Assembly: GCF_026210795.1 (NCBI RefSeq)
Contig: NC_089430.1
Location: 4,960,001-5,024,000 of the forward strand
From: Rhizophagus irregularis
Lineage: Eukaryota > Glomeromycota > Glomeromycetes > Glomerales > Glomeraceae
Direction: 5' to 3'
DNA length: 64,000 nucleotides
Positions 44,169 through 57,839 of the stretch are shown here, piece by piece (the first letter of the stretch is position 1; every line of letters starts with the position of its first letter). The position numbers and the translations under genes are program-made. The notes under the pieces were generated by a model that saw only the letters and a program-made list of their open reading frames with translations, ran no database searches and had not been told where the DNA came from.

Positions 44169-47100
44169 TTAAAGTTATAAATGAGTTCAGATTGATAGAA
44201 TAATTAAAGTTTATTCGAAATTAAAAGAATTCCGGAAAAAAGGACAATTATTTTGCCGAAGATAACATAAATGGAATAGTTGATCACGTGTTCAGTATTC
44301 TCAAATTATACTATTATTTCATTGGGATGTTGATCATCTTGCCGTCATTTTAATCCCATCAATTTTTTGCGAAGCAAAACTATCTTACTGTGCCACAGTT
44401 AGATTTTAACGAAAAAATTATGAAAGGTTTCAAATATAGGTATTTACAGACTCTATCATTTGCAAGATTATTCTAGTATTATTTTAATAAGCAGGAAATT
44501 AGCCCGAAATTAGACCCAAATTAGCCCGAAGAAAACCAGGGAACCACCCGCCTTCTATTTTAAGAACAAAGAAAAAATTAATAAGCTGATCCGTATTTTT
44601 CTTTCACCGAGAGTGCTATACGTAAATAGAATCCAGTGTTGTTTATTTACATGTATTTAACAATGTTCTGGCGTCGGCAGAACATAGTGTGACCTGTCGA
44701 TCCCTTGACAAATAATTGAGACTGAGAGGGTTGGAGCGCATATGAAAATAGCACATGTGAGAAATTTTCATTTTGATAAAATTTTATGTCTAACTCGTTC
44801 ATCTCGTCTTCTTTCGACCTGCAATTTAACTTGTTTTCCGCTTTTATTATGAACATTTCGTGTAGCAACACAAATAGGTTTAGCAATAAGAGTTGACTTC
44901 AAAAAATATACGTAAAAGAAGTTACATGTAGCGAATGTAACGTGGACTAAGGTTTACAGTAAGAAAACAGCTCAAGTGGAAACACCCTAGTGGACCTTCT
45001 TCCGGACTAGTTTTTAATATTTTCCTTTACCACTATATACGTTTTTTTGGCTCCGCTTGGCTCTTTTCTCTCGGAAATTATTCGTTCATCTGGTTATGGC
45101 GCAGCAAAATTTTCAAGCGCGTTATTTAGGAAAGTTTGAGGGAAGATACACCAATCGGAATGAAGGGAATGATGTGATTATTGTGGAACACGATCCGGAA
45201 CTAAAATTGCTGATAATTCAGAAAAAATTTTTCCGGGAATGGTCTTATAGAATTTAGAATTTGGGAAGATCATTGTTCATGTTTTACTGCGGTTAGGTCA
45301 CGTGTTGGATGAGTTAGTTGTATTTTTTAAAGATATGGATTAGTCATAAAACGTAATGTTTTTAGATAGAATACTTTATTGACATGGTGTTTTTACGTCT
45401 AAGGCATGTTGTATGTTTTTTTAGACAAACAGCGTGCTACTAATAAAGAGAGATTTTTTTTTAAAAAAAAAAAAATTTTAGAGGTATAACAAATAAACTA
45501 TCTCCATGCATTTATTCCCAGCATCACATGACTTTCTAGCTGCCGGCTATTGTTTGAATGAAATCGGAGACCGTTTGCGCAGTATGCGCTCGACTGCGTT
45601 CAACTGATTATCCTAGTGACATTTAGCGGGGACCTTTATCTTGACGATAATGTTAAAGCTCTAAGATTTTCAGTTTTGCATACTTAGGATAATTAAGATT
45701 TTTCACAACTGAAAATTCAAATAAAAAAATCAGCCGGTAATGTCAATTTTAGCACAGTCATGTTCTACTATAGAAAAAAGATTTAAGGGCGTGCGTTGTT
45801 TTTGAGTGTTATAACATAGGGTTTATGTGCTCGTAGAACCATAACAGGACCCAGAAATATATATACAGGGGTAGGGTACACAGATGCGTCACCATCATAG
45901 TGAAATTAGACAGAGTAAAGATTGTTAATTATTAATATCATAAAAGCCCCTATAAAAAAAAATTCTGTAAAAACTCAGATAAATGATCATTTTTCTAGTT
46001 TTCATTCTGAAGAAACTCAGACACGTGATCATTTTTCTGAAAAAATTTTTATAGAGAAGTGTTAAGAAATTGGTTATTGCATATTAAATTCAATATTAAG
46101 AAGACTATTATAGTTGACTTAAAAAGTATAAATTAATTTTTATTCATTTATAACGTGTATGAGGGTATGTTTTTCGCTCATTCAATTTTTTTTTTTTCAT
46201 TATACGTAAAAATTCTTAACTTTATAGCAATTATTTCCTTTGATCTTTTACAACATTATTTCACTTTTTTTTGATAAATCAAAATGTTTATGATTATAGG
46301 TGAATAAACATGAGAAATTATCAAAATAGTCGATTAAAATTTTATATACCTAGCTTTAGGAAGATACTATAAGTCTGCAAAAGTATGTTAATCTCTCACA
46401 TGCGTTTTGTGTATTCGGAATTAATATTAAAAAATAGATTAGTAATTATTATTATTGTTGATTCATTATTGACAGAGGACCCCGAGCTATAATATATAAA
46501 GAGATAAGGCGTCAAAATTTACTCTTAGCTCTACGCATTTTTTTCAGGGCCAGAATTACAATAATTTCATAATTTTCTCGTTCAAAGTTCATAATTTTCT
46601 TGTTTAAGTTCATAATTTTCTTATTCAGTTCAAAATTCTCTGATTGTAAAAGATATTTAAGTTATTAAATTATAAGATTAAATTGTAAGCAAAAAGTAAG
46701 CAAAAATATAAGAATTGAGTTATCATTATTTAAATTCTTTTTTTGCATATAATTTTTTTGTAACTCAGATCTTAAAGTATTCGTTATCTTTCCTTATTAG
46801 GCTAAGCTTAATCTTTCTTAAGCTTTCAAATTCGATCATTATTAATATATTATTGAATATTAAATATTTCTTAAACATGTTCGGCGGAAAAGGCATTAAG
46901 GAGGTGGGAAAAGATGGAAGGAAGTCAAATGTAGGTAAAGCAAATAAGGAAGAAATTATAGAAAATTTCAATTGCTTTATCATATTTTTTTTAAAAAATA
47001 AATTTGGAACATTTCAAATATAAACTAATAAAATTTTAGGATCTCTTAATAAGGAAATAGGATCAAATGTGCAATCTAATAAATGTTCAAAAAAGAAAAT

Positions 47101-49448
47101 ATCTAATAACGAGCGGTAATATTTCATTTCCCAAATTAAAAAAAAATTGGTTTCGTTAAAGTAAATCACATGATTTTTTGATCAAATTATACCCGATGTA
47201 TTTACTTGAAAATTTTTTTACTATATTAAATAAATAGATATTTTTATAAAATCATATTTATTCTAACTAAAAAAATCATATAAAATAAATAAAAAAAAAA
47301 TATTTATTCAGATTACATTGCAGCACTTGCCCGATCCAAACCTAAGAGGCAAAAGAACAAAAAAAAAAAAAAAAAAATAGGAAAAAAGAAAGTATTAGTA
47401 AAATTATTAAAAAAAAAATCAGAAAAAAAGATTCTTAGCCTTAGTCCTTACCGTATTAATAATCGATAATCGATATCCAACCTAAAGGTGAAAGAACGAA
47501 AACTAATTAGAAAAAAAATATTACTATATGGAAAGAAAATTAAAAGCCATAAAAAAAAAACCGAAAAAAAAATATGATTAAGAAACCGGATTAGGAACGA
47601 ATTATTTTAACTATAACACAACACGGAACAAATCAGGTGCAGACATAACACGCGTTTTCATGTTACACAATTCAAATTATTTATAAAGATATAATAAATG
47701 TAATTTATATTACATAAAAGAAATAATACATACGTTTATTAATTTGAACCAAGATAACGGTAGATCATTCCTCTGTATTTTTTGCTTTTCGTCATAAGAA
47801 TGCAATTGGATTATATTTACCTAGATTGTACGACTTGTACGTGTTGTGCGATCTGTAGCACGTGAACTTCATTGTTTGTATGTGCACTTCATAAATATCT
47901 GTATCTATCTCCGTGCTGAAAATACTCATTAAAGAGAATTTAAAAAACAATCATGCTAAGAATACACACGCTTTACAATAAATAGTATACTGCTAATTGT
48001 TACATAATTAACGAATAGTAATTATATTTAAGATAATTTGAATAATTTATTAATTGCAAATTCATGTATTCAGCAAATATAATATATCATATAAATAAAT
48101 ATACAGGATATTTTATATTCTTCCAAATCACCAAATATTACTCTTTTTAATAATATTATTAATATTCGTAATTCCTTTATTATTTTATTACGTAATTTTC
48201 AAGTGTTATTTATTGTATGGAATAGCTGTTATCCGGTCGGTTACGATTACGAACTGATTGTTTTGACCTGATCGGCCTACTGCGAATTTTTTTTTTTAAA
48301 AAAATTATTTCTGATTAATAGTTTAACTTCCGTTTGATTATCAAGCTGAAATGGTTATCCGTTAAAAAAAGAAATTAATTTTTTTTTAATACGTGAAAAA
48401 TCACTTTGGCCGGATAATAATTTATAGTTAAAGTTTTATGATAAAATTGGATAGAAAAAATTTGTAACATATTTTTTTAAGGAATATAATAAATATATTT
48501 TGATTTTGTTAGGTATTACCGTAATATCATTTTTATTTTTGCCGCTTGCTTTGATTTTTTTTAAAAAAATGAATTGGAAAAATTAAAATCTATATTCTTA
48601 ATTTTTTTTTTATTAAACAATTTTTGGTTATACACTATTATTTTTTTTGCGTGAGTAATTCTCATTTTTGAGTGACTAAAATTTCTTTACAATTATGGCT
48701 TACCTATTTTAATTTCTTGTGCGGAACTGCGAATATTTTATATTTTGAAACATTTTTTTTTTCTACATAAGCCACGTTTTATTTTAATAAACGACGATGA
48801 AATTTGATATAATTTAAATAAAAAGAATAAACAAAAAATAAAAAAGTGATTATTATGAAAAGTGACTCAAACATAAATGGAAAACATAAACACGATATAT
48901 ATGAACCAGGCTTTTTCTTTAAGAAAATGGGAGAAATTTTTCAAATAAAAAATGGAAATGGAAAACATGCAAATGGACAATAATAACGTGGCTATATTGA
49001 TTAATAAAATTCACCAAGAATTAAAAGAATAAAATGGAATAACAATTAAATATATTATTAATTCATCTATCCTGAAACAAATAATGAAAAAGAGATCCTA
49101 GGCATTAAATATTTACAACATGTATCATTTGACGAAGATTTGGTGACGTATAGTTTATTTTTATATGTAAAGTGTGACAATATCAGTGACTTTCTAAAAA
49201 TAGTAATGATTTATGCATTGAAGTTAACAAATCACCGTTTGCCAAGAATTCTGTGTAATACAATTTACCGTTACTGCGCTCAGTGCGCTGAAATACAAAA
49301 TTATTATTTTTTCTTTATTTTATTTTCTATTTATATAACCTCGGTCGAAACAATTTTGTTTCCACCTTTTAACCCATACAAATTTTTTTAGCTTTTTTTT
49401 TATATCCTCTCAATCTGAATTTGTTTGTAAATTGTAAAAGTCCTGCTC
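44169..49448. other. Intergenic region between divergent kinase loci C and D
   Basis: Mostly AT-rich with no secure gene. Weak candidates are a plus-strand frame from ATG 45095 (MAQQNFQARYLGKFEGRYTN, stop at 45257) and a possible small basic multi-exon gene from about 46878 (MFGGKGIKEVGKDGRKSN) leading to a lysine-rich stretch near 47322-47400 (AALARSKPKRQKN). Neither has support beyond an open frame. Near 45840-45905 and 46480-46510 short less AT-rich patches with TATATAAA-like sequence could be promoters. Confidence 0.35.
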
Positions 49449-52400
49449 ATGGATTCTTTTGGGGTAATTAAGCCATCAGATGCTAGCCAGATATGTAAAA
49501 AATGTAATTGCATATGTTACGCAATGCGATTTCAGCAAAATTTCAAAAATTGGACCAGTGATAATGATAATATTGATAAATTTATTCAAGATATTCAGTT
49601 ATCATATCATGGAAATGCAAAAGAGGCATTAGAATGGATACCTCATGATAGATTGTATAATATTAAATATATTACAAAAGATGAATTGGGTGAAATTTAT
49701 AGAGCAAATTGGATTGATGGAAAAATAGGAATTTATGCTTATTGTGAAGGTAAAAAAAGCTGGGATAATAAAAATCAAAATTGGAGAAGACAACAATGTA
49801 ATATGTTTGTGAATTTGAAGAGTTTAAATACTCCAAACATTCTTACATTAGAATTTGTAAATAAGGTATAAGCTTCAGTTAATTACCTAACAAAATTATA
49901 AATATTTTATTTTCTAATATATTATTACATTTGTAGATTAAAATTGAGCATAAATTTTATGGAATAACTCAGGATCCAGAAACAAAAAATTATATGATGG
50001 TTTTGAATAATATATGTAAAAAATGTAATAAAATATGTAATTCAATTCACTTTCAACATAAATTTATAGATTGGACTAGTGATAATAATGATATTGATAA
50101 ATTTATTCAAGATACTCAACTATCAACTCATGGTAATATAGAGAAAGCATTAGAATGGGTATCTTATGATAGATTTCATGATATTAAATATATTGCAAAA
50201 AATGAGTTTGATAATATTTTAGTATATAGAGCAAATTGGATTGATGGAGATATAATATCCTGGGATAGTGAAAATCAAAATTGGAAAAGAACAAGATGTA
50301 ATATGATTGTGAATTTGAAGAGTTTAAATACTCCAAACAATCTTACATTAGAATTTGTAAAAAAGGTATATGCTTCAAGTTAGGTTACAGTACAATTTAC
50401 AGACATCCATTTCACCAATATGAAATTAACTGATGTCATTTTTGCCGACTTCCATTTTACTGATGTGAAAATTTACCTACTCCATTTACCGAAATGTAAA
50501 AGAGTTCAACAAGCTGATTACATAATGCAGATTTACATAACACCAATGTAATTGTTCCTTTGTAATCTTTCTATTTTTTTTCAAATAGTACGGTTAGAAT
50601 TTAGAAACAAAAAAATTTATATCATTGATTGCTTCCTTATTAATACTGTAAAATGAATCAAAGGCAAAATTTCATGGTAGTCAATACTATATCTTGGCAA
50701 AATAGGATTTGTTAAAATGATTTTAGAAAAATGTGATGTCAGTGAAATGGCAAGTAAGCAAAATGACGTTGATAAATTTTATGTTGGTAAAACATGTGTT
50801 CAGTAAAATGGGTGAATACGCTTCAGTTTTTATTTAACAAATTTTAAATAATACATTTTACTAACATATTGTTACATTTATAGTTTTTAAAAACTGAACA
50901 CAAATTTTACGGAATTACTCAAGATCCGGAAACAAAAATTTATATGATGGTCGTGAATAATAAATGTAATAAATGTTATTATAATTTATGCAATTCAATA
51001 CACTTTCAACGAAATTTTGAATATTGGACAAGTGGTAATAATAATATTGATAAACTTATTCAAGAAACCCAACTATCAGTTCATTGGAATGTAGACATAG
51101 CATTAGAATGGATACCTTGTGATAAATTGTACAATATTAAATATATTACAAAAGATGAATTGGGTGAAATTTATAGAGCAAATTGGACTGATGGAAATAT
51201 AAAATTAAATTCTTATTTGGTGGATCAAGAAAGTTGGGATCATAAAAATCAAAATTGGAGAAGACAACAATGTAATATGTTTGTGAATTTGAAGAGTTTA
51301 AATACTCCAAACATTCTTACATTGGAATTTGTAAATAAGGTATAAGCATCAATTAATTACTTAACAAAACTATAAGTATTTTATTTCTAATATATCATTA
51401 CATTTGTAGATTAAAATTGAGCATGTGTTTTATGGAATAACTTGGAATCCAGAAACAAAAAATTATATGATAGTTTTGAATAATATATGTAAAAAATGTA
51501 ATTATGTTTGTAATTCAATTTACTTTCAACATAAATTTATAGATTGGACAAGTGGTAATAATAATATCGATAAATTTATACAAGATACTCAGCTATCAAC
51601 TCATGGTAATATAGAGAAAGCATTAGAATGGGTACCTTATGATAAATTTTGTAATATTATGTATATTGCCAAAGATAATGAGTTTGGCGAAACATATGTA
51701 GCAAATTGGATTGATGGGGAAATAATTTGTTGGGATTTTAAAAATCCAAATTGGAAAAGAGAGGATCAAGATATATCTGTAATTCTGAAAAACTTGGATT
51801 ATTCAGAAAATTTTAAGTTAGAACTTATGAAAGAGGTATGATAAATTTTTTGTTTTACAAAATTTTTGATTTTTCTAATAATGCATTTTATTTGTAGATC
51901 CATAAACCTTGTGGAATCACTCAGAATCCGGAAACAAAAAATTATATGATTGTATTACATAGTAATAGATGTAATAAGTGTAATAAAATATGTAATATAA
52001 TTCACTTTAAACAGAAATTTATAGATTGGACTAGTGGCAATGATGATATTGATAAATTTATTCAGGATACCCAACTATCAGCTCATGATATTATAGAGAA
52101 AGCATTAGAATGGATACCCTATAATAGATTTTATGGTATTAAGTATATTGCAAATGATGAGTTTAACAAAGTGTACAGTGCAAATTGGATTGATGGAGAA
52201 ATAATTTGTTGGGATTATGAAAGTCAAAATTGGAAAAGAAAGGATCAAAATATATCTGTAATTTTGAAAAACTTAGATTGTTCAAAAAATATTACATCGG
52301 AACTTATGAAAAAGGTATAATAAATATATTTAATTGATCTTAATAATAAATTTTCAATTCAATATATTATTTTAACAATATATTTTATTTGAAGATTAAT

Positions 52401-55400
52401 AAACCTTGTGGAATTACTCAGGATCCGGAAACAAAGAATTATATGATTGTTTTGAATAATATATGTAAAAAATGTAATTATGCATGTAATGCATTTCACT
52501 TTCAACAGAAATTTATAGATTGGACTGGTGGCAATAAAGATATTGATAAATTTATTCAAGATGTACAGTTGTCAGCTCATATTGGTGTAGGAAAAGCATT
52601 AGAGTGGATACCTTATGATAGGTTGTATAATATTAAATATGTTGCAAAAGATGAGCTTAACAAAATGTATAGTGCTAATTGGATTGATGGGGAAATAATT
52701 TGTTGGGATAAAGACAATCAAAATTGGAAAAGAGAGGATCAAAATATATCTGTAATTCTGAAAAACCTAGATTATTCAAAAAATATTACATCAGAATTTA
52801 TGGAAGAGGTATAATATTATTAAAATATTTTTTTATTTGATTATGATATAATTATAAAATTGTTAATGAACTTTTTTTAATTATATTTTATTTATTAGTT
52901 AAAAAAACCTTGTGGAATTACTCAGAATCCAGAAAGTAAAAATTACATGATGGTTTTACATAGTAATAAATGTCAAAAGTGTAATAAAATATGTAATACA
53001 ATTCACTTTCAACAGAAATTTATAAATTGGACTAGTGGCAATAATGATATTGATAAATTTATTCAAGATACTCAACTATCAGCTCATGATAATATAGGGA
53101 AAGCATTAGAATGGGTATTCTATAATAGATTTTATGGTATTAAATGTATTGCAAATGATAAGTTTAACAAAGTGTATAGCGCATATTGGATTGATGGAGA
53201 AATAATTTGTTGGGATTATGAAAATCAAAATTGGGAAAGAGAGGATCAAAATATACCTGTAATTCTGAAAAACTTAGATTATTCAAAAAATATTACATCA
53301 GAACTTATGAAAGAGGTATAATATATTTTTTATTTGATAATATAATTATAAAATTTTTTAATTTTTGGTTAATAATATGTTTTTATATATAGATCAATAA
53401 ACCTTGTGGAATTACTTGTAATCCGGAAACAAAAAGTTATATGATGGTTTTACATGGAAATAAATGTAAAATGTGTGATAAAATATGTAATGCAATTTAC
53501 TTTCAGCAGAAATTTATAGATTGGACTAGTGGCAATGATGAAATTGATAGATTTATTCAGGATACTCAGTTATCAGCTCATGAAGATGTAAAGAAAGCAT
53601 TGGAATGGATACCTTATGATAGATTTTATGATATTGAATATATTGCAAAAGGCGGGTTTGGCAAAGTATATAGAGCAAATTTAGTTGATGGATTTATAAC
53701 TGATTGGGATAGTAAAAATCAAAATTGGAATAGGAATAGCAAAGATACATTGGTAGCTCTAAAAAGTTTGGATAATTCAAATAATATCGCATCAGAATTT
53801 ATTAATGAGGTATTATCTGATTAATTTAATTTATTATTTATGAACATAATGCTTAAATTGCTAGTTTTACTAATATATTTTATAATTTATATTCACACAG
53901 ATTATATTGCATAATAAAGTAGGAATGGAAAATTTTGTGATTGTTGGATTTTATGGGATAACACAAGATCCAGAAACGAAAAATTATATAATGGTTTTAG
54001 ATTATGCAAAAGATGGAAGTTTACGAAATTATTTAGATAAAGAATATGGTAATCTTAATTGGAATAAAAAGTTTGATTATTTACGACATATTATAACTGG
54101 ACTTGAATGTATTCATGAAAAGGAATTAAACCATCGAGATTTGCATATTGGAAATATATTAAAGCTTAAATATAAAACTGCCATAACTGATATGGGATTA
54201 TGTAAACCTGCAAATTATAATGCATTAGAAAATGCAGAAAACAGCGTATATGGTGTTTTACCTTATATAGCTCCTGAAATTTTAAGAAGACAAAATTATA
54301 CCAAAGCTGCTGATATTTACAGTTTTGGTATAATAATGTATGAATTAATTTCTGGATTGCCCCCATATTATGATTTAAAACATGATAATAATTTAGCTAT
54401 AAAAATTTGTAATGGACTTAGGCCAAGGTTTAACATTAAAGTACCACAATTAATTGTGCATTTAATTAAAAGATGCTTGGATGCCAATCCATTAAATCGA
54501 CCAATAGCAAAAGAAATAACCAATAATTTACGAAGATGGCAAAATGAATCAAACGATAAACAAATAATAGAGTTACAAGCACAAATTAAGGAAGCAGATG
54601 AAATAAACAACAATTCATTAAATAGCATTATACCTTCATCTAATTTAGGGATATCATATAACACACATGCAGAAGCTATTTATACAAGTAGATTACTCGA
54701 TTTTAATAATCTTCCAGAACCAAAAAATTCCGACGATTATTATAAACAAAATGATGATATAATAAGCAAGGAATATTCAGGTATTAATTAAATATTTTGT
54801 TAATTGTTACTTTTTAAATATAATTAGTTAATATTACACTAATAATAACTTCAATTTATTATTTATTAAATAGAATCGTTACAACTTAACTTTTCTCAAT
54901 TGAATATTAATAAGAGTGGTAAATAGTTTACTTGTGTAATGACTTTAAAAGTACCAAGTTTATTTATAAATACTAATAATAAATTATCAATTTATTAAAT
55001 AGAATCATGTCAAATCGATATTTCTCAGTTGAATATTAACGAGAATGGTAAATATTCCACTAACATCAAAAATATTTAGTTTATAAAATACTAACAAAGT
55101 TTCAATTTATTAAATAGAATCATGTCAAATCAATATTTCTCAATTGAATATTAACGATAATGGTAAATGTTCCACTTATAACATAAAAAATATTTAGTTA
55201 TTATAAAATACTATAATAACAAAGTTTCAATTTTATTAAATAGAATCATGTCAAATCAATATTTCTCAGTTAAATATTAATGAGAATGGTAAATATTACA
55301 TTTATAACTTTAAAAATATTAGTTTATAACTACTAACAATAAGTGTAATTTATTAAATAGAATCTTCTCAAATCAATGTTTTTCGATTGAATGATAATGG

Positions 55401-55576
55401 AGATAGTAAATATTAATTTCTACATAATAACTTCATGTTTTTTTTTCATTCGTAATTAATATAATCTTTTTTTTTTCTTAGGTCAAAATAGCAAATCGGG
55501 AAGTAAAAGAAAAAATTATTTCTTAAGTCAAAATAACGAATCTGAGAGTGAAAGAAAAAAAAATAGAATAGAATAA
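49449..55576 (+). CDS. Kinase locus D: eight tandem N-units plus one kinase C-lobe, 15 exons, intact
   Basis: Exons: 49449-49865, 49937-50365, 50884-51339, 51410-51835, 51898-52314, 52395-52808, 52899-53315, 53393-53809 (N-units, each 414-456 bases and phase 0 at both ends); 53901-54780 (C-lobe); 54874-54918, 55003-55047, 55118-55162, 55244-55288, 55361-55405 (45-base mini-exons); 55482-55576 (last). Joined, they give an uninterrupted frame of 1530 residues. Units 2-8 begin with the kinase hinge-like segment GITQDPETKNYMMVL, then CxxCxxxC and WTSGN. Unit 8 alone has KGGFGKVY and VALKSL; units 1 and 3 have KDELGEIY and VNLKSL. The C-lobe has HRDLHIGN, ITDMGLCKP, YIAPE and SGLPPYYD. The product would be one catalytic domain preceded by seven extra N-lobe-like modules, ending in a basic tail (GSKRKNYF). 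Confidence 0.75.
50372..50829. mobile_element. MITE-like insertion in intron 2 of kinase locus D
   Basis: This intron is about 520 bases against 45-100 for its neighbours. Its extra sequence has imperfect inverted ends: left ATGTCATTTTTGCCGACTT and CCATTTTACTGATGTGA, right, in reverse complement, ACGTCATTTTGCTTACTTG and CCATTTCACTGACATCA. It is flanked by GCTTCAAGTT (50372-50381) and GCTTCAGTTT (50820-50829), a likely 9-10 base target duplication. No coding frame, so it is non-autonomous. Confidence 0.6.
54874..55405 (+). repeat. Five tandem 45-base mini-exons of kinase locus D
   Basis: Repeated exon plus intron units of about 115-130 bases. Each mini-exon encodes a variant of ESLQLNFSQLNINKSG, for example ESCQIDISQLNINENG, with AG before and GT after each. 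All are 45 bases, phase 1 to phase 1, so copy number can change without altering the frame. Confidence 0.8.
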
Positions 55577-57351
55577 AGTTATAATTATGTATATCCTTAT
55601 TTAGTTTTATGCTGCTATACCGAGTTTAATTATAAAATTATTATTTTTTTTCAAAAAAATTTGCCATTATAATTTAAAATTCTGCTTAACATCGATTTTC
55701 TTAAAATAGATTTTTTTTTTTTTGCTTTTCTATAATTACTTGAATTGCAAAAAATTTTTTTTTACATATATAAAAATTATGTTAGGTAGAATTTTAAGTC
55801 ATAATGACTTCATATTTAATTATATATATGTTTGTATTCATTAAATAAATAACGATTTAAGCTTATAAATATAAAGCGTTATAAAAGAATAAAATTTATT
55901 AGAATGAATATAATTCAGATTTTAATGCAGAAAGGATTTAAACTTAAAAATTCAGTTAATTTGTTGATATTTTACTAATGACAAACCTTCTCAGAATACT
56001 ATGATAAATCAGATAAGCATAATCTTTTTCTTTGCAATAAATCGTTAGTTAAATTTAATAATAATTATGTAATAAGATTTGTATTCTAAGCGTGAGTGGC
56101 ATATGATTAATCATCATTTATCAATAAATCAAACGATAGGTAAATTTGGTATTATTACAGCGATTTATATATTACAGTATAAGTTTTGTATGTCATAATT
56201 AATTCCGATGATATATGTACACGCTGTAAAATATTAATAATCTTTCTTTCACTTTTTAATAAGAAAATATTGAAAAACAAAAAATTTATGTGAAACTATC
56301 ATTGTACAAAGAGTTATTTTGGTAGCGCATGACCGACGCTTACTACCTATAAATCGATTTAATTAAATCAATGTCTCTGTTTTATTCTCCATTACTATTG
56401 AAAATTCTAACACCTCATTTGACTTAAAAAAGAGTTTTATGTTTACAATAATTAGTTGAGCTGCTTCTTTTTATAAATTGGAATTGTCTATTATTTATTG
56501 TCCATTTATTTATTTTTATTAAATTATTATTAAATAAAAATTTTAAAACTAATTTTTGGAGCGTGGTAAAATTATTAATTTAATCATTCAAGATTATAAA
56601 AATAGTAAATATTAATTTTTGAATAATAACTTTATGTTTATCAATATAATTTTATTTTCTCAGGCTAATAAGAAAAATAAATTAGAATAGGATAAAAGTA
56701 TAAATATATATTTAGCATTTGCTGCTATACCACGTCTTTTTTTCAAAGAAAAAATTGTCATTATAATTTAAATTTCTTAAAATTCTGCTTAACATTTTTA
56801 AAATCCAGGCAATTATCTAATTAATTTTTTTTTTTGCAGTTTATTCATATACTGTGTATAAAATGAAAAGTGGATAAATTGGGATTAGAATTATAAGATT
56901 TAATACTATATTCATTGATTAAATGAATAACTATATAAATTTTTAAAATATAAAACGCGTTATTAAAAGTAGTTATATAGTGAATAAAATTAAGATCTTT
57001 AATACAAAAAGAATTTATTTTTGTGAATTTAAAAATTAACGATAATTTACGACCATAATATTTTTATATTAACATCTGATATTTACTATTTATGAGTTCT
57101 TATTATAGAACGTTTTTATTCCTATTAAAGGCGGGGATGAAGATTTAAGTTGAAAAAATCAAAAGTATTTGATAAAGAGATCAATATTTCTTTGTATGGT
57201 CTCCTTTAAATAAAATCAATAGTATTAGAACTTAGAAGCAATCTATAATAATATTTGATATAAGTAATTCATAGCAAGTATTTCGCATTAAAATTCAAAT
57301 AGTAGATCTTGGTGAATTTTTGACTATTTTAATAATCCTTTACCTAATACG
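55577..57351. other. 3' flank of locus D with a duplicated last-exon region
   Basis: The segment 56600-56960 is a degenerate copy of 55400-55800: both have AGTAAATATTAATTT, AATAATAACTT, a T-rich acceptor, and then GCTGCTATACC followed by ATTATAATTTAAA and TTCTGCTTAACAT. The copied terminal exon reads into TAA almost at once. I see no other gene. Confidence 0.65.
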
Positions 57352-57574
57352 ATAGCTTCCAAACTACAACGGCTCACCTGGCTCACCTCGAGAAAGACCG
57401 TGAGGGGGTTATTGAGAAAATACTGAAATATTTCCACAAGTCCTTTAGGGATCACGTATGGAAGTCATGTTGTGAAAAATTAATCGAATTAGAAAGGATG
57501 TCGGGTATCAGCACGTCAGACAAAAGAACGAACATGCGTTCTTCAAATATATTAAATTTTTTATTTTCATTTTA
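57352..57574 (+). pseudogene. GC-richer coding relic, possibly retrotransposon C-terminus
   Basis: A plus-strand frame reads YDSFQTTTAHLAHLEKDREG, VIEKILKYFHKSFRDHVWKS and CCEKLIELERMSGISTSDKR before running into AT-rich sequence and TAA. It has no start and an abrupt composition edge at both ends. The VWKxxC...E pattern reminds me of C-termini of LINE-type ORF2 proteins in this fungus, but I cannot confirm this. Confidence 0.35.
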
Positions 57575-57839
57575 AGTCAAAAAATATAAATAGATAAATT
57601 AAAACATGAATGTAGTTTACAATTCAATTGTAGAAAGAAAATAAAAATTAATTTTAAAAGGGCATACTTAATAAATAGAATTATAATGATAAAAAGTCCT
57701 CGAAAAATTAAAATATATATTAAAAAAGATAGAAGTTACAAATTTATAAAACTATATTTGTTGAATAGGTAACTATCTTAATAGTTCTCAATTTTTTTCT
57801 TCATTTTCAAATTCTCCATTTGAACAATTATCATATCAA

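Noticed and set aside
44169-49448. tRNA or other structured RNA genes in the large gap
   Set aside because: I looked for A/B box-like sequence and clover-leaf pairing by eye and found nothing I could support.
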